Shown here one piece after another: positions 41,884 to 51,675 of a DNA stretch of 64,000 nt. The first letter of the stretch is position 1; every line of letters starts with the position of its first letter. Source of the stretch: Sphingobacterium nematocida (GTDB taxonomy: Bacteria > Bacteroidota > Bacteroidia > Sphingobacteriales > Sphingobacteriaceae); contig NZ_FUZF01000015.1 of NCBI RefSeq assembly GCF_900168125.1, positions 83,132 through 147,131 on the forward strand, in the 5' to 3' direction. Under the pieces are notes generated by a model. The model was not told the origin of the DNA, made no database searches, and was given only the letters and a program-made list of their open reading frames with translations. A program made the position numbers and the translations under genes.

Positions 41884-42891
41884 TTAATACCCGACAGACA
41901 TACGTGCTAAAGGAGCGATATCCTGCCCGACGAAGTCTTTCTTCAGATATTTATGATAACCGGCGATGGCAATCATCGCCGCGTTGTCTGTGCAGTATTC
42001 AAATTTGGGAATAAACACATTCCACTTATACCTTTCGCCCATGGCCAATAAATCTTTCCGTAGACCGGAATTAGCAGATACTCCACCTGCAATAGCAATA
42101 TCTTTTACGCCCGTTTGTTTAGCAGCCTTTTTTACTTTGTTCAATAGAATAGACACTATCCGTTGTTGTACGGAAGCACACACATCATCCCTATAGTCTT
42201 CTAAGAAAGATGGATTTTCACTCACTTTGCGTTGTACCAGATATAAAATGGCTGTCTTGAGACCAGAAAAACTAAAATCCAAACCGGGTATCTGTGGCTC
42301 AGGAAGGGCAAAAGCCTTGGGGTCGCCCAATTGTGCATACTTATCAATCAAGGGACCTCCCGGATATGGAAGATTCAAAATTTTTGCAGTTTTATCAAAT
42401 GCCTCCCCCGCTGCGTCATCTAATGTCTGTCCAATCAACTCCATGTCAAAGTAATCCTTCACTAACACGATTTGCGTATGCCCTCCAGACACGGTAAGAC
42501 ATAAAAAGGGAAAAGATGGCTGGGGATTGTCAATAAAATGCGCTAGAATATGAGCTTGCATATGATTAATCTCAATCAACGGAATCTGACGCGCTAGTGC
42601 AAAAGATTTCGCAAAGGAAGTTCCAACCAAAAGAGAGCCCAATAAACCAGGTCCGCGCGTAAAAGCTACCGCATCTACATCATTTTTTGTAATTTCGGCC
42701 TGTATTATCGCTTGGTCAACAGTCGGGATAATATTTTGCTGATGTGCCCTCGATGCTAATTCTGGGACGACACCACCATATTTCGCGTGAATTGCTTGAC
42801 TCGCAATAATATTTGACTTAATTTCACCGTCTATACAGATGGATGCTGAAGTTTCGTCACAAGAGGATTCTATTCCGAGGATAATAGCCAT
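41884..42891 (-). CDS. tsaD: tRNA N6-adenosine threonylcarbamoyltransferase TsaD
   Basis: 335 residues. It transfers threonylcarbamoyl to A37 of ANN-reading tRNAs with TsaB, TsaC and TsaE. Kae1/TsaD marks: 'ILGIESSCDETSASICI', 'GVVPELASRAHQQNI', metal-binding 'EINHMQAHILAHF', 'FLCLTVSGGHTQIVLV', and 'DIAIAGGVSANSGLRKDLL' with 'FEYCTDNAAMIAIAG'. All iron/ATP-binding residues are present. Diverges from the TamB-like gene. Confidence 0.97.
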   Translation of the reverse strand: MAIILGIESSCDETSASICIDGEIKSNIIASQAIHAKYGGVVPELASRAHQQNIIPTVDQAIIQAEITKNDVDAVAFTRGPGLLGSLLVGTSFAKSFALARQIPLIEINHMQAHILAHFIDNPQPSFPFLCLTVSGGHTQIVLVKDYFDMELIGQTLDDAAGEAFDKTAKILNLPYPGGPLIDKYAQLGDPKAFALPEPQIPGLDFSFSGLKTAILYLVQRKVSENPSFLEDYRDDVCASVQQRIVSILLNKVKKAAKQTGVKDIAIAGGVSANSGLRKDLLAMGERYKWNVFIPKFEYCTDNAAMIAIAGYHKYLKKDFVGQDIAPLARMSVGY

Positions 42892-42903
42892 TTTGAGGAA
42901 GTA

Positions 42904-45900
42904 ATTTTAAAACACAAAAGTATCAAAAAAATACTAAAAATAACGCTAATTACTACTGTCAGTATCCTGCTGCTTATTGTTGCGGCTATTTTTGTCCTAC
43001 AATTTCAGAGCGTCCAGACTTATCTCTCTCAAAAGGTAGCACGTTATCTATCCAAGGAACTCGATAGCGACATTCAAATCGACTACGTATACTTCAAACC
43101 TTTTTCCGCCGTCACCCTCCAAGGATTCGCCATCAAGGACCGGAAAGGAATTCCATTAATGAGCATCAAAGAACTTTCAGCGGATTTGGTATTATCTCAA
43201 CTATTAAATAATAAAATAATTGTTGAAGAGCTCTATCTCGACGAGGGATATATTAATATTGAACTCTACAAAGACAGTTCAAATTTTTCTAGTCTAGCAA
43301 AATACTTCGCTCCAAAAAAAGACAACAAGAAAAAAAAGAAACAACAATTTGGCTTTAGATTAGACAAGGTTGAGTTAGTAAATAATCGCTTTAAACTGCG
43401 TAACCACAATTTCAAAAAACGTAATCAGGGTATCAATTTCGCTGATTTAGACGTCAAGAACTTCTCTGCTATTTTCGATAAAATCAGATTAGACTCTATC
43501 ATTTCAGCAGAGATAACCGACTTTACGTTACTTGAAAAATCAGGACTATCGATTCAAAAACTTAACACCTCTGCTTCTTATAGCAACAAACTAATGGAGT
43601 TTAAGAAGCTATACCTAAAAACAAACCGATCGCTATTACAAGATTATGTATGCTTCGAGTACGATAAGATAAATGATTTCTCCGAGTTTCTCACCAAAGT
43701 AAATATCACGGGTAATCTCAAGAATTCATCCGTAGACTCCCGTGACATTGAGTTCTTTGCGCCTACTATGCGTCATGTCGTCTTCAAAGCAGATGTACAT
43801 CGTGCAACACTTAAAGGGACTGTCGCAAACATCAGGGCACGAAATATCCATTTATCGACAGGACAAAATACAGAGTTAATAGGAGACTTATCCATAAAAG
43901 GTCTCCCCTATATAGATAAGACAGTATTCATTGCCGACCTAAAAAAGCTTCATACCTCGCCTCAGGATGTGGAAAAAATTGTACCACAACTAGCAAACAA
44001 AAAGAACTTTAGTCTTCCGGATCAACTTCACCGTCTTAAGGAAGTTACTTTTGAAGGTACTTTCAATGGTTTCTACAATGATTTTCTAGTAGACGGAATA
44101 TTTAATACAGCAATAGGCAACCTAAAAACAAAAAGTTACATCGATATAAAGAAGAATTTGAAGTACAAAGGAGAGCTATCGTCAGCCCGTTTAGACATCG
44201 GTACCTTTCTTGCTTCGTCCACTGTTGGCAATTCTTCTGTGGAAATAAATTTCGAAGGACAGGGACTGACATTGGATGAATTGGCGCTTCAGTTTTCAGG
44301 AAAGATGAACAATAGCGAGTTGTTGAACTACACCTATCAACAGGCCTTAATCAATGGTAATCTAACGAATAAGAAACTAGAGATACAAGGCGATATTGAC
44401 GATGAAAACCTTAAAGTAGACTATAGATCAACACTGGATTGGGGACAAAGTTCACCTAGTTACCTATTAGATGCCAAAGTACGTCATGCTGCCTTGAATA
44501 AACTGAAATTACTCCACAAGGACAGCGTCACCATCCACGAAGCAAACATTAACACAAATCTAATCGGTAATTCTTTAAACACCATAGCGGGGCATTTCAA
44601 CGCAGATTCTATTGAGCTCTCTACGACAAAAGGAGATTTCAGGATCAAATCTTTAGCTTTTACCGCCGAAGGCAATGAAACCAATAGGACTCTGACGCTA
44701 GAGTCGGACGTTTTGGACGCTAAAATGGCAGGTATTATTGACCTTAATACAATCATTCCCTATTTTAAATCATTGGCAATGCGTTATGCACCAGCCATAG
44801 GAATTGAAACACAACCTTACAATGTTCAGGATTTCAATTTAGAAGTAAATGTCAAATCATTTAAGCCTATAGCTCCGCTATTGGATCCATCTTTGAACCT
44901 TGATGACGGAGCGCACTTAAGTGCTATATTTTCGTCCGAGAATTATACAGCTAGCTTTGTTGCATACAGTCCGACAGTGGTTTATAAGGGCGTCAAATTA
45001 ACCAATCTATCTATCCAAGAAAAAGCAGACGACCGTGCATTCTCTCTCGATGTGTTAGCGGATCGGATGAGCGTTGGAGATAGCACCTATATTAATAGCA
45101 TTGCTATCCGCAATGTGCTGGCAAATGATAGCCTATTATTCAATGTACGCATGTCTGAAAAGAGTGCTATCAATCACCTAGACCTTCATGGCAACATACA
45201 CTTTGCACACAATGCACCTGCATATATAAAATTTAAACCTTCTTCGATTACGATTAACAAAGAAGCTTGGCAACTCAATAATGATGCAGCAATGCGCGTC
45301 TCAAAAGGAAAATTTTTCATTTCAAATTTGATTTTAAGTCAGGCTGAACAACGTGTAAAACTCGACGGGGTAGTTTCCAATGAAAATGATAAAATCAACA
45401 TTCTATTTGACCGTTTCAGTCTAACATCACTCAATGGAATAACCAATCCATTAGGCATTGAATTAAAGGGATTCCTGAGTGGTAATATCGAATTGACTTC
45501 CCTTTTTAAAAAACCCTTTGCTTCCGGCAGGATTCAGACTACCCCAATTATTTATAATGGTTTTCCCATCGGACAACTAAAACTAAAAGGTGATTTTGAT
45601 CCTGACATAGGTACAGCAAATATAGATCTCGCTCTTCTTGATGAACAAGAGAGAGGTATCAATCTCAGTGGTAATTACAATTTTTACGATGAAAATGAGC
45701 CCTTAAATTTATCGGGAAAGCTCAAAGAAACGGATTTGATGTTATTTCAGCCTTTCTTAAAAAATCTAGTTTCCAATTTACAAGGAAAAGGTAATGCAGA
45801 CATCAACATAAAGGGGACTTTCAAAAATCCTAAAATCACGGGATTGGGACGATTTACAAATACATCGTTTACAGTCAACTACCTGAAAACGGATTATTAT

Positions 45901-47313
45901 GTGGACAATCAAATCGCGATGGTTGAAAACAATGCTATAATGCTCCAAAACCTTCAAATTCGAGATAGCAAGAATCAAACTGCAACAGCAAATGGCATTG
46001 TCAATCTTTCCAAACTAGCGACCCCCTACATCGACGTTGATGTAAATGGAAACAATTTTATGGTATTAAACACCAATTACAAGGACAATAATCTATACTA
46101 TGGTACAGCACACGCTACAGGCATGTTCCGCTTCAAAGGTTATACCTCCGCGATTGATATTGATATCAAAGCCAAATCTGAGAAAGGAACTACGCTAACT
46201 ATTCCATTCAACAGTGCAATGACCGTCTCGGAAGAAAGTGACTTTATCTATTTCATCAGTAAAGACTCTACAGAAAACGAAAAGCAACGTAAAAAATCCC
46301 TATTCAAAGGAATTACAATGAATATGGACTTGAGCTTAACAGCCGATGCGGAAATCAATCTACAAACAAATCTAGGCTCCTTGAAAGGAAACGGACTGGG
46401 AGAGATAGGTATGAAGATAACCTCTCTTGGCGATTTCGAGATGTTTGGTGATTATACGGTAAATACAGGAAAGTTTCATTTTACAGCACAGGATTTTATC
46501 AACAAGTACTTTGATATCCGCGAGGGTGGAACTATTCGATGGACAGGAAAGCCTAGCGAAGCAAATATAAACCTTACAGCTATATATCAACAAAGAACCG
46601 CTGTAGGTCCCCTTTACAATGCTGCAGGACGAACTGGAGACGACGAGCGCGTATTGGCGCAAGCCGATATGCTGATAAAGGGAACCTTAGAACAGCCCGA
46701 TATCACGTTTGATCTTAACTTTCCACAAAATCCGTATATCAAGGATCAACTTCAAAGTTACTTAAGCGATATCAACAATGTCAACCAACAAGCATTAAGT
46801 CTAATCGTGCGACGAAGCTTCACACCAAATTCAACAAGTGAGATCGGAAGAGAAGTTAATAGTACGCTTCTATCTGCAGGGACGGAAATTGCTTTTAACC
46901 AGCTAAACAATATCATTTCTCAGTCACTCAATGTCAATTTTTTTGATCTCAACATACGTTCGTTCAACGACGCTTCCGCATCTGTCAGACTGCTGAATGA
47001 CCGCCTCATATTGACTGGAGGTATCACAGACCGCACTAATTATCAAGCAAATGATCTTACTTTTTTTAGGGAGGGAATTACCACCGACGCTGAATTGACC
47101 TACCGACTACGGAAGGATGGAAATCTTATTCTAAGAGCATACAATAGACCTTACACCCGAAATTTCCTTATACGTATGAATGACGGAGAGTACATCAGTG
47201 CATTTGGTGTTGTATATCGGCAGGAATTCGATTCCTTTAGTGAATTTTGGAGAAAAATGTGGAATTGGGGGTATCGAAAGGAGCAAAAACCAAAAGACGT
47301 TTCAAAAAAATAA
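42904..47313 (+). CDS. tamB: TamB-like translocation/assembly protein (start codon unusual)
   Basis: About 1469 residues if started at the ATT at 42904; the first ATG (43159) gives 1384 but removes the membrane anchor. The frame is open from 42850 with no ATG, GTG or TTG before 43159, yet codes for a clear anchor helix ('ITLITTVSILLLIVAAIFVL') and the usual family opening 'VQTYLSQKVARYLSKELDSD'. Most of the protein is repeated beta strands forming the hydrophobic groove of AsmA/TamB proteins. The C-terminal DUF490/TamB domain (~1130-1469) contains 'LGEIGMKITSLGDFEMFGDY' and 'RDFLIR'-type ending 'YTRNFLIRMNDGEYISAFGV'. It moves lipids or barrel proteins between membranes. GAGGAA at 42895-42900 is a possible ribosome site for the ATT. 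Confidence 0.85.
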   Translation: MLKHKSIKKILKITLITTVSILLLIVAAIFVLQFQSVQTYLSQKVARYLSKELDSDIQIDYVYFKPFSAVTLQGFAIKDRKGIPLMSIKELSADLVLSQLLNNKIIVEELYLDEGYINIELYKDSSNFSSLAKYFAPKKDNKKKKKQQFGFRLDKVELVNNRFKLRNHNFKKRNQGINFADLDVKNFSAIFDKIRLDSIISAEITDFTLLEKSGLSIQKLNTSASYSNKLMEFKKLYLKTNRSLLQDYVCFEYDKINDFSEFLTKVNITGNLKNSSVDSRDIEFFAPTMRHVVFKADVHRATLKGTVANIRARNIHLSTGQNTELIGDLSIKGLPYIDKTVFIADLKKLHTSPQDVEKIVPQLANKKNFSLPDQLHRLKEVTFEGTFNGFYNDFLVDGIFNTAIGNLKTKSYIDIKKNLKYKGELSSARLDIGTFLASSTVGNSSVEINFEGQGLTLDELALQFSGKMNNSELLNYTYQQALINGNLTNKKLEIQGDIDDENLKVDYRSTLDWGQSSPSYLLDAKVRHAALNKLKLLHKDSVTIHEANINTNLIGNSLNTIAGHFNADSIELSTTKGDFRIKSLAFTAEGNETNRTLTLESDVLDAKMAGIIDLNTIIPYFKSLAMRYAPAIGIETQPYNVQDFNLEVNVKSFKPIAPLLDPSLNLDDGAHLSAIFSSENYTASFVAYSPTVVYKGVKLTNLSIQEKADDRAFSLDVLADRMSVGDSTYINSIAIRNVLANDSLLFNVRMSEKSAINHLDLHGNIHFAHNAPAYIKFKPSSITINKEAWQLNNDAAMRVSKGKFFISNLILSQAEQRVKLDGVVSNENDKINILFDRFSLTSLNGITNPLGIELKGFLSGNIELTSLFKKPFASGRIQTTPIIYNGFPIGQLKLKGDFDPDIGTANIDLALLDEQERGINLSGNYNFYDENEPLNLSGKLKETDLMLFQPFLKNLVSNLQGKGNADINIKGTFKNPKITGLGRFTNTSFTVNYLKTDYYVDNQIAMVENNAIMLQNLQIRDSKNQTATANGIVNLSKLATPYIDVDVNGNNFMVLNTNYKDNNLYYGTAHATGMFRFKGYTSAIDIDIKAKSEKGTTLTIPFNSAMTVSEESDFIYFISKDSTENEKQRKKSLFKGITMNMDLSLTADAEINLQTNLGSLKGNGLGEIGMKITSLGDFEMFGDYTVNTGKFHFTAQDFINKYFDIREGGTIRWTGKPSEANINLTAIYQQRTAVGPLYNAAGRTGDDERVLAQADMLIKGTLEQPDITFDLNFPQNPYIKDQLQSYLSDINNVNQQALSLIVRRSFTPNSTSEIGREVNSTLLSAGTEIAFNQLNNIISQSLNVNFFDLNIRSFNDASASVRLLNDRLILTGGITDRTNYQANDLTFFREGITTDAELTYRLRKDGNLILRAYNRPYTRNFLIRMNDGEYISAFGVVYRQEFDSFSEFWRKMWNWGYRKEQKPKDVSKK

Positions 47314-47337
47314 AAGCTCTCCGTTAGGAGAGCTTTT
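47312..47337. terminator. Bidirectional terminator between tamB-like gene and tex
   Basis: AAAAGCTCTCC (47312-47322), loop GTTA, GGAGAGCTTTT (47327-47337); it includes the tamB stop codon end. Confidence 0.82.
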
Positions 47338-47340
47338 AAA

Positions 47341-49563
47341 TTATTTAAACTTGCTTGCTAGCGCAGCTAGCTTAGACGCCATGTCTGTTTCTGGCACCTG
47401 ATGTGTTTCTCTTTTTTCAGAACGCTTACGAGGAGCTTTATCTTCAGTCTTCATAGACAACCCTATACGATTACGTTTTTCGTCCACTTCAGTTACAGTT
47501 ACCATCACCTTTTGCTGCACCTTCACTACTTCATGAGGGTCGGAGACAAAATGATTGGACAATTGACTTAAGTGTACTAATCCATCTTGGTGTACCCCGA
47601 TATCCACAAATGCTCCAAAATTCGTAATATTTGTAACTATACCCGGCAATTTCATTCCCGTCTTAAGGTCACCAATAGCATTTACACCATCGGTAAATGA
47701 GAACGTCTCAAACTGCTCACGCGGATCCAATCCCGGTTTAGCCAATTCGGTGATAATATCATTCAGTGTAGGCAACCCGACTTCGTCACTGATATATTTT
47801 TTCAAATCGATGCGCTGGCGTAGTTGTCCATCTTTCATCAATTCGCCCACTTCAACGCCTAGATCTTTGGCCATCTGTTCTACCAAACGGTATCTCTCAG
47901 GATGCACAGCGGATGCATCAAGCGCATGCTCACCATTACGTATACGTAAGAATCCGGCCGCTTGCTCGAATGCCTTGTCGCCCAACCGAGGTACTTTTTT
48001 AAGCTCACGTCTAGAACCAAATGGCCCATTTTCTTTTCTATAGTTTACAATCTGCTGAGCCAATGATGGACCGAGCCCTGAGATATATGCTAAAATTTGC
48101 TTAGATGCGGTGTTAAGTTCTACTCCAACAGCATTTACACAAGATACTACCGCATCATCCAACGCAGTCTGTAATTTATTTTGATCCACATCATGTTGAT
48201 ACTGACCCACACCTATCGATTTCGGATCTATCTTAACCAGTTCCGCCAACGGATCCATTAATCTTCGTCCAATGGAAACGGCACCACGTACAGTAATGTC
48301 ATAATCAGGAAACTCTTCACGCGCTGTTTCAGAAGCCGAATAGATAGAAGCTCCGCTTTCATTGACCATAACGAGTGTGACTCCATCCAAACTTAATTTA
48401 CGAACAAAATCTTCAGTTTCACGGCCTGCGGTCCCATTTCCGATTGCAATAGCCTCTACGTCATATTTTGCAACAAGGTGCTTTACCGTTTTTTCTGCTT
48501 CAATAACACCGCCTGCTCCTGTATGAGGAAATATTGCTGTATTCTCCAATAAATTACCCTGAGCATCCAACACAACAGTCTTACATCCTGTACGGAAGCC
48601 AGGATCTATAGCTAAAAGTCGCTTCTGACCCAACGGGGCTGCCAGTAAAAGTTGTCTTACATTATCCGCAAACACCTTGATGGCTTCCTCATCAGCACGC
48701 TGTCTAGTCAACACACGTACTTCAGTTTCCATTGATGGCTTTAATAATCGTTTATAGCCGTCAATTAAAGCCAACTCAACCTGTTTAGAAGATTCATTAT
48801 TACCTTTGATATACAGTTTTTCAATACGAGGTAGAACTTCCTCTTCCTCCACTTCGATATCTAAATACAATAACTCCTCTTTCTCCCCGCGACGCATAGC
48901 AAGAACACGGTGCGATGGGGCAGAGTTTAGAGACTCATTCCATTCAAAATAATCTTTATACTTTAAAGCTTGTTCTTCTTTACCTGGCACTACTCGTGAC
49001 ACAAATAGACCTTTCTCTAGAAATAACTTACGTACAGTGGCACGCACTTCGGCATCCTCAGCGATAGTCTCTGAAATAATATCTCTAGCACCTGCCAATG
49101 CCTCTTCAATGTTGTTGACACCGAGTTCTGTATTTATGTAGTGTTCAGCGTGTGTATCTATTTCGCCCGCATTTTGGTTCAATAGCAATTCGGCTAGCGG
49201 TTGCAATCCTTTCTCGCGTGCGACAGAGGCTCTTGTCTTACGCTTCGGTTTATACGGCAAGTAAATATCCTCGAGCGCTGCCATGTTTTCGGCAGACTTA
49301 ATTTGCGTTTCAAGCTCTGCTGTTAGCTTGCCTTGGTCTTGAATTGATTTTAAGACCGTCTCTCTACGTTTGTCCAGATCACGCAATTGCTGAATTCGGT
49401 CACGAATAGCCGTAATCTGCACCTCATCCAAACTACCTGTCAATTCCTTTCGGTAACGAGAAATAAATGGAACAGTGGCACCCTCGTCCAAGAGTTCAAT
49501 AGTTGTACGGACCTGTCGATCTGTAAGAGACAACTCATTCGAAATAATAATTTCGTGTAACAT
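47341..49563 (-). CDS. tex: Tex-type S1 RNA-binding transcription accessory protein
   Basis: 740 residues. Order typical of Tex: N-terminal helices ('TVPFISRYRKELTGSLDEVQ'), YqgF/RuvC-like domain ('LLAIDPGFRTGCKTVVLDAQ'), helix-hairpin-helix ('LAQQIVNYRKENGPFGSRRE'), and a C-terminal S1 domain ('LPGIVTNITNFGAFVDIGVH', 'GLVHLSQLSNHFVSDP'). It binds RNA and DNA and affects transcription and virulence gene expression in other bacteria. Complete length. Follows tatA on the same strand, separated by a terminator. Confidence 0.95.
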   Translation of the reverse strand: MLHEIIISNELSLTDRQVRTTIELLDEGATVPFISRYRKELTGSLDEVQITAIRDRIQQLRDLDKRRETVLKSIQDQGKLTAELETQIKSAENMAALEDIYLPYKPKRKTRASVAREKGLQPLAELLLNQNAGEIDTHAEHYINTELGVNNIEEALAGARDIISETIAEDAEVRATVRKLFLEKGLFVSRVVPGKEEQALKYKDYFEWNESLNSAPSHRVLAMRRGEKEELLYLDIEVEEEEVLPRIEKLYIKGNNESSKQVELALIDGYKRLLKPSMETEVRVLTRQRADEEAIKVFADNVRQLLLAAPLGQKRLLAIDPGFRTGCKTVVLDAQGNLLENTAIFPHTGAGGVIEAEKTVKHLVAKYDVEAIAIGNGTAGRETEDFVRKLSLDGVTLVMVNESGASIYSASETAREEFPDYDITVRGAVSIGRRLMDPLAELVKIDPKSIGVGQYQHDVDQNKLQTALDDAVVSCVNAVGVELNTASKQILAYISGLGPSLAQQIVNYRKENGPFGSRRELKKVPRLGDKAFEQAAGFLRIRNGEHALDASAVHPERYRLVEQMAKDLGVEVGELMKDGQLRQRIDLKKYISDEVGLPTLNDIITELAKPGLDPREQFETFSFTDGVNAIGDLKTGMKLPGIVTNITNFGAFVDIGVHQDGLVHLSQLSNHFVSDPHEVVKVQQKVMVTVTEVDEKRNRIGLSMKTEDKAPRKRSEKRETHQVPETDMASKLAALASKFK

Positions 49564-49590
49564 AAATTGGGATAATCAAATAAGAAAGAG

Positions 49591-49621
49591 AAAGCTGTTG
49601 AAGATTTATTTCAACAGCTTT
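49591..49621 (-). terminator. Terminator of tatA
   Basis: AAAGCTGTTGAA (49591-49602) with TTCAACAGCTTT (49610-49621), followed on the minus strand by TCTCTTTCTT. It lies between tatA and tex, so tex has its own promoter or depends on read-through. Confidence 0.75.
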
Positions 49622-49643
49622 CCATAAATTTAAAATATAATTT

Positions 49644-50165
49644 TTAAGCTTGTTTTGTTGGCGCATTCGTATCAGAAGATTCTTCATCTGATTTACTCGC
49701 TAATATCTCTTTACCGTCTACAGATTCGGTGGTAGATTCTTCTGACGCAAAGTGGTCATTATAACCATATTTATAATACTCGGTATCATCAACAGGATGT
49801 CCTCCCGGATTATGTTGGTACGTATTCTCAGGTGCCGAAAACTGTGGAAACTTTTTCTCAGCAGAGCTGTCAGCAACGACATCCGTATCTGAAGAAACTT
49901 CATGTTGTTCAGTGGTTGCTACTTTGTTCTCTGACACGTCAGTTTTTGGCTTGTCTTCTACGGTAACGTCAAGATCTTTTTCAAAATTGTTAATTTGATC
50001 TGAAATTTCTCTTTTTATTCCTTCAGAAGCGTCTTTAAACTCCCGAATACCACGACCTAGCCCCCTAGCCAATTCCGGCAACTTCTTTCCTCCGAATAAT
50101 AATAGTATCACAATTACTATTAAAATCATCTCCTGCGTACCAATATTCAAAAATGCTAATGTCAT
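49644..50165 (-). CDS. tatA: Sec-independent translocase subunit TatA/E
   Basis: 173 residues. The N-terminal membrane helix 'QEMILIVIVILLLFGGKKLP' with the FGGKKLPE hinge and the amphipathic helix 'LARGLGRGIREFKDASEGIK' are the TatA marks. A long acidic, Ser/Thr-rich tail follows, longer than in the shortest TatA proteins but usual in Bacteroidota. It forms the pore for folded proteins with twin-arginine signals, for example the phospholipase C at 8782-11247. tatC is not in the window. Confidence 0.92.
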   Translation of the reverse strand: MTLAFLNIGTQEMILIVIVILLLFGGKKLPELARGLGRGIREFKDASEGIKREISDQINNFEKDLDVTVEDKPKTDVSENKVATTEQHEVSSDTDVVADSSAEKKFPQFSAPENTYQHNPGGHPVDDTEYYKYGYNDHFASEESTTESVDGKEILASKSDEESSDTNAPTKQA

Positions 50166-50275
50166 AACTATAAAACTTTAGAAAGGCTAAGGTAAGTCTA
50201 TTATCTTTTTACATCAATAGTTTCTTGTAATTATTTGAACACATTTATAACCTAATTTTTCAATTCAAACTTTCG

Positions 50276-50283
50276 TACCTTTG
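50276..50283 (+). promoter_or_regulatory. -7 element of the MATE gene
   Basis: TACCTTTG matches TAnnTTTG, 18 nt before the ATG at 50302. It contains the TTG at 50281 that a gene caller might take as start, and so rules it out. Confidence 0.5.
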
Positions 50284-50301
50284 CAAACTAGTCGAAAAAA
50301 T

Positions 50302-51663
50302 ATGTTCGGGAATATAAAACTCAATAAATCTTATTACCTGAGTACGATGGCGCTAGCGGGCCCTGTTGTCATTTCTCAATTGGGCCACACATTTGTGCAA
50401 ACAGCCGACACCATGATTGTAGGGCACTTTGCTGGTACAATTTCGCTTGCGGCAGTTTCTTTAACCCATTCCGTATTTATGGTAGTCTTAGTAATAGGCT
50501 TAGGAATCGCCTACGGTCTCACTCCGCTAATTGCCCAAGAAAACGGAAAGTCAAATAAAGAAGAATGTGCAAAACTGCTATCAAATAGTTTTTGGATCAA
50601 TATCATATCAGGGATACTGCTTTTTTGTGTTGTATATTTTGGTTCCATGTTTGCCATGCAACATGCGGACCAAGATCCTGCAGTCGTAAAGGAAGCTAAA
50701 CCCTATTTACTGTTGCTCAGTCTATCCATATTGCCTCTGATGACCTTCAATACATTCAAACAATTTGCAGAAGGACTGGGATTTACCAAGCAAGCGATGC
50801 AAGTAACTATATGGGGAAATATACTGAATGTAGTCCTAGCGATTATACTCGTAAAGGGAATGTTTGGCATCGCTCCTATGGGAATACGGGGCGTAGGGAT
50901 CGCAACCTTGATTGATCGGGTACTGATGATGTTGGTCATGATGATCTATGTATTACGGTCCAAACATTTTAAAAGCTATACAGCTCATTTCAAGTTTTTC
51001 TCTATTCAGAAAACGAGAATTGTATCCATTCTCAAAATCGGGACTCCAGTTGCATTACAGTATGTTTTTGAAATCGGAGCTTTTGCGGGCGCATCACTCA
51101 TAGCGGGTAAAATTGGAGCCTTAGAACAGGCGTCACACCAAGTAGCCATCACATTGGCATCTATGACGTATATGATGGCGAGTGGTATTGCAGCCGCTGC
51201 TACAATTAAAGTTGGCAATAGCTTTGGTAATAGAAAATATAGCAGACTGCAGAAATTTGCAAAAGTATCCTATCATCTTGTACTGATATTCATGATATGC
51301 ACTGCAGCCTTGTTTGCTATATTCAATCATCAATTGCCCTACCTCATCAGTAAAGACAGTGCTGTAATACATTTGGCCGCACAACTGCTGCTTATAGCCG
51401 GTCTATTCCAATTATTTGATGGCACTCAGGTTGTCGGTTTAGGTATTTTAAGAGGCATGGGGGATGTCAATATCCCAACGGTAATTACATTCATCGCTTA
51501 TTGGATTATAGGTATACCAGCAGGATATGTAATGGGAATCAACTTTCAGTGGGGGATTCAGGGTGTTTGGTATGGTCTGACACTCGGACTACTAACCTCG
51601 TCCATCTTACTAAATATACGATACCGTTATATTACAAAAAGTAAGCTTGTAATTACCGGATAA
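50302..51663 (+). CDS. MATE-family multidrug/metabolite efflux protein
   Basis: 453 residues with twelve membrane helices. 'LAGPVVISQLGHTFVQTADT' with 'MIVGHFAGTISLAAVSLTHS' is the MATE first repeat; 'GTPVALQYVFEIGAFAGASL' begins the second; 'LFDGTQVVGLGILRGMGDVN' is a further family mark. It exports drugs or metabolites in exchange for Na+ or H+. Start at 50302 is fixed by the promoter. Convergent with the TauE/SafE gene, 12 bases apart. Confidence 0.93.
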   Translation: MFGNIKLNKSYYLSTMALAGPVVISQLGHTFVQTADTMIVGHFAGTISLAAVSLTHSVFMVVLVIGLGIAYGLTPLIAQENGKSNKEECAKLLSNSFWINIISGILLFCVVYFGSMFAMQHADQDPAVVKEAKPYLLLLSLSILPLMTFNTFKQFAEGLGFTKQAMQVTIWGNILNVVLAIILVKGMFGIAPMGIRGVGIATLIDRVLMMLVMMIYVLRSKHFKSYTAHFKFFSIQKTRIVSILKIGTPVALQYVFEIGAFAGASLIAGKIGALEQASHQVAITLASMTYMMASGIAAAATIKVGNSFGNRKYSRLQKFAKVSYHLVLIFMICTAALFAIFNHQLPYLISKDSAVIHLAAQLLLIAGLFQLFDGTQVVGLGILRGMGDVNIPTVITFIAYWIIGIPAGYVMGINFQWGIQGVWYGLTLGLLTSSILLNIRYRYITKSKLVITG

Positions 51664-51675
51664 CCATAGATTTCA

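Noticed and set aside
50281..50302. TTG start of the MATE gene at 50281
   Set aside because: The TTG is the end of the -7 element TACCTTTG, so it would not be in the mRNA.
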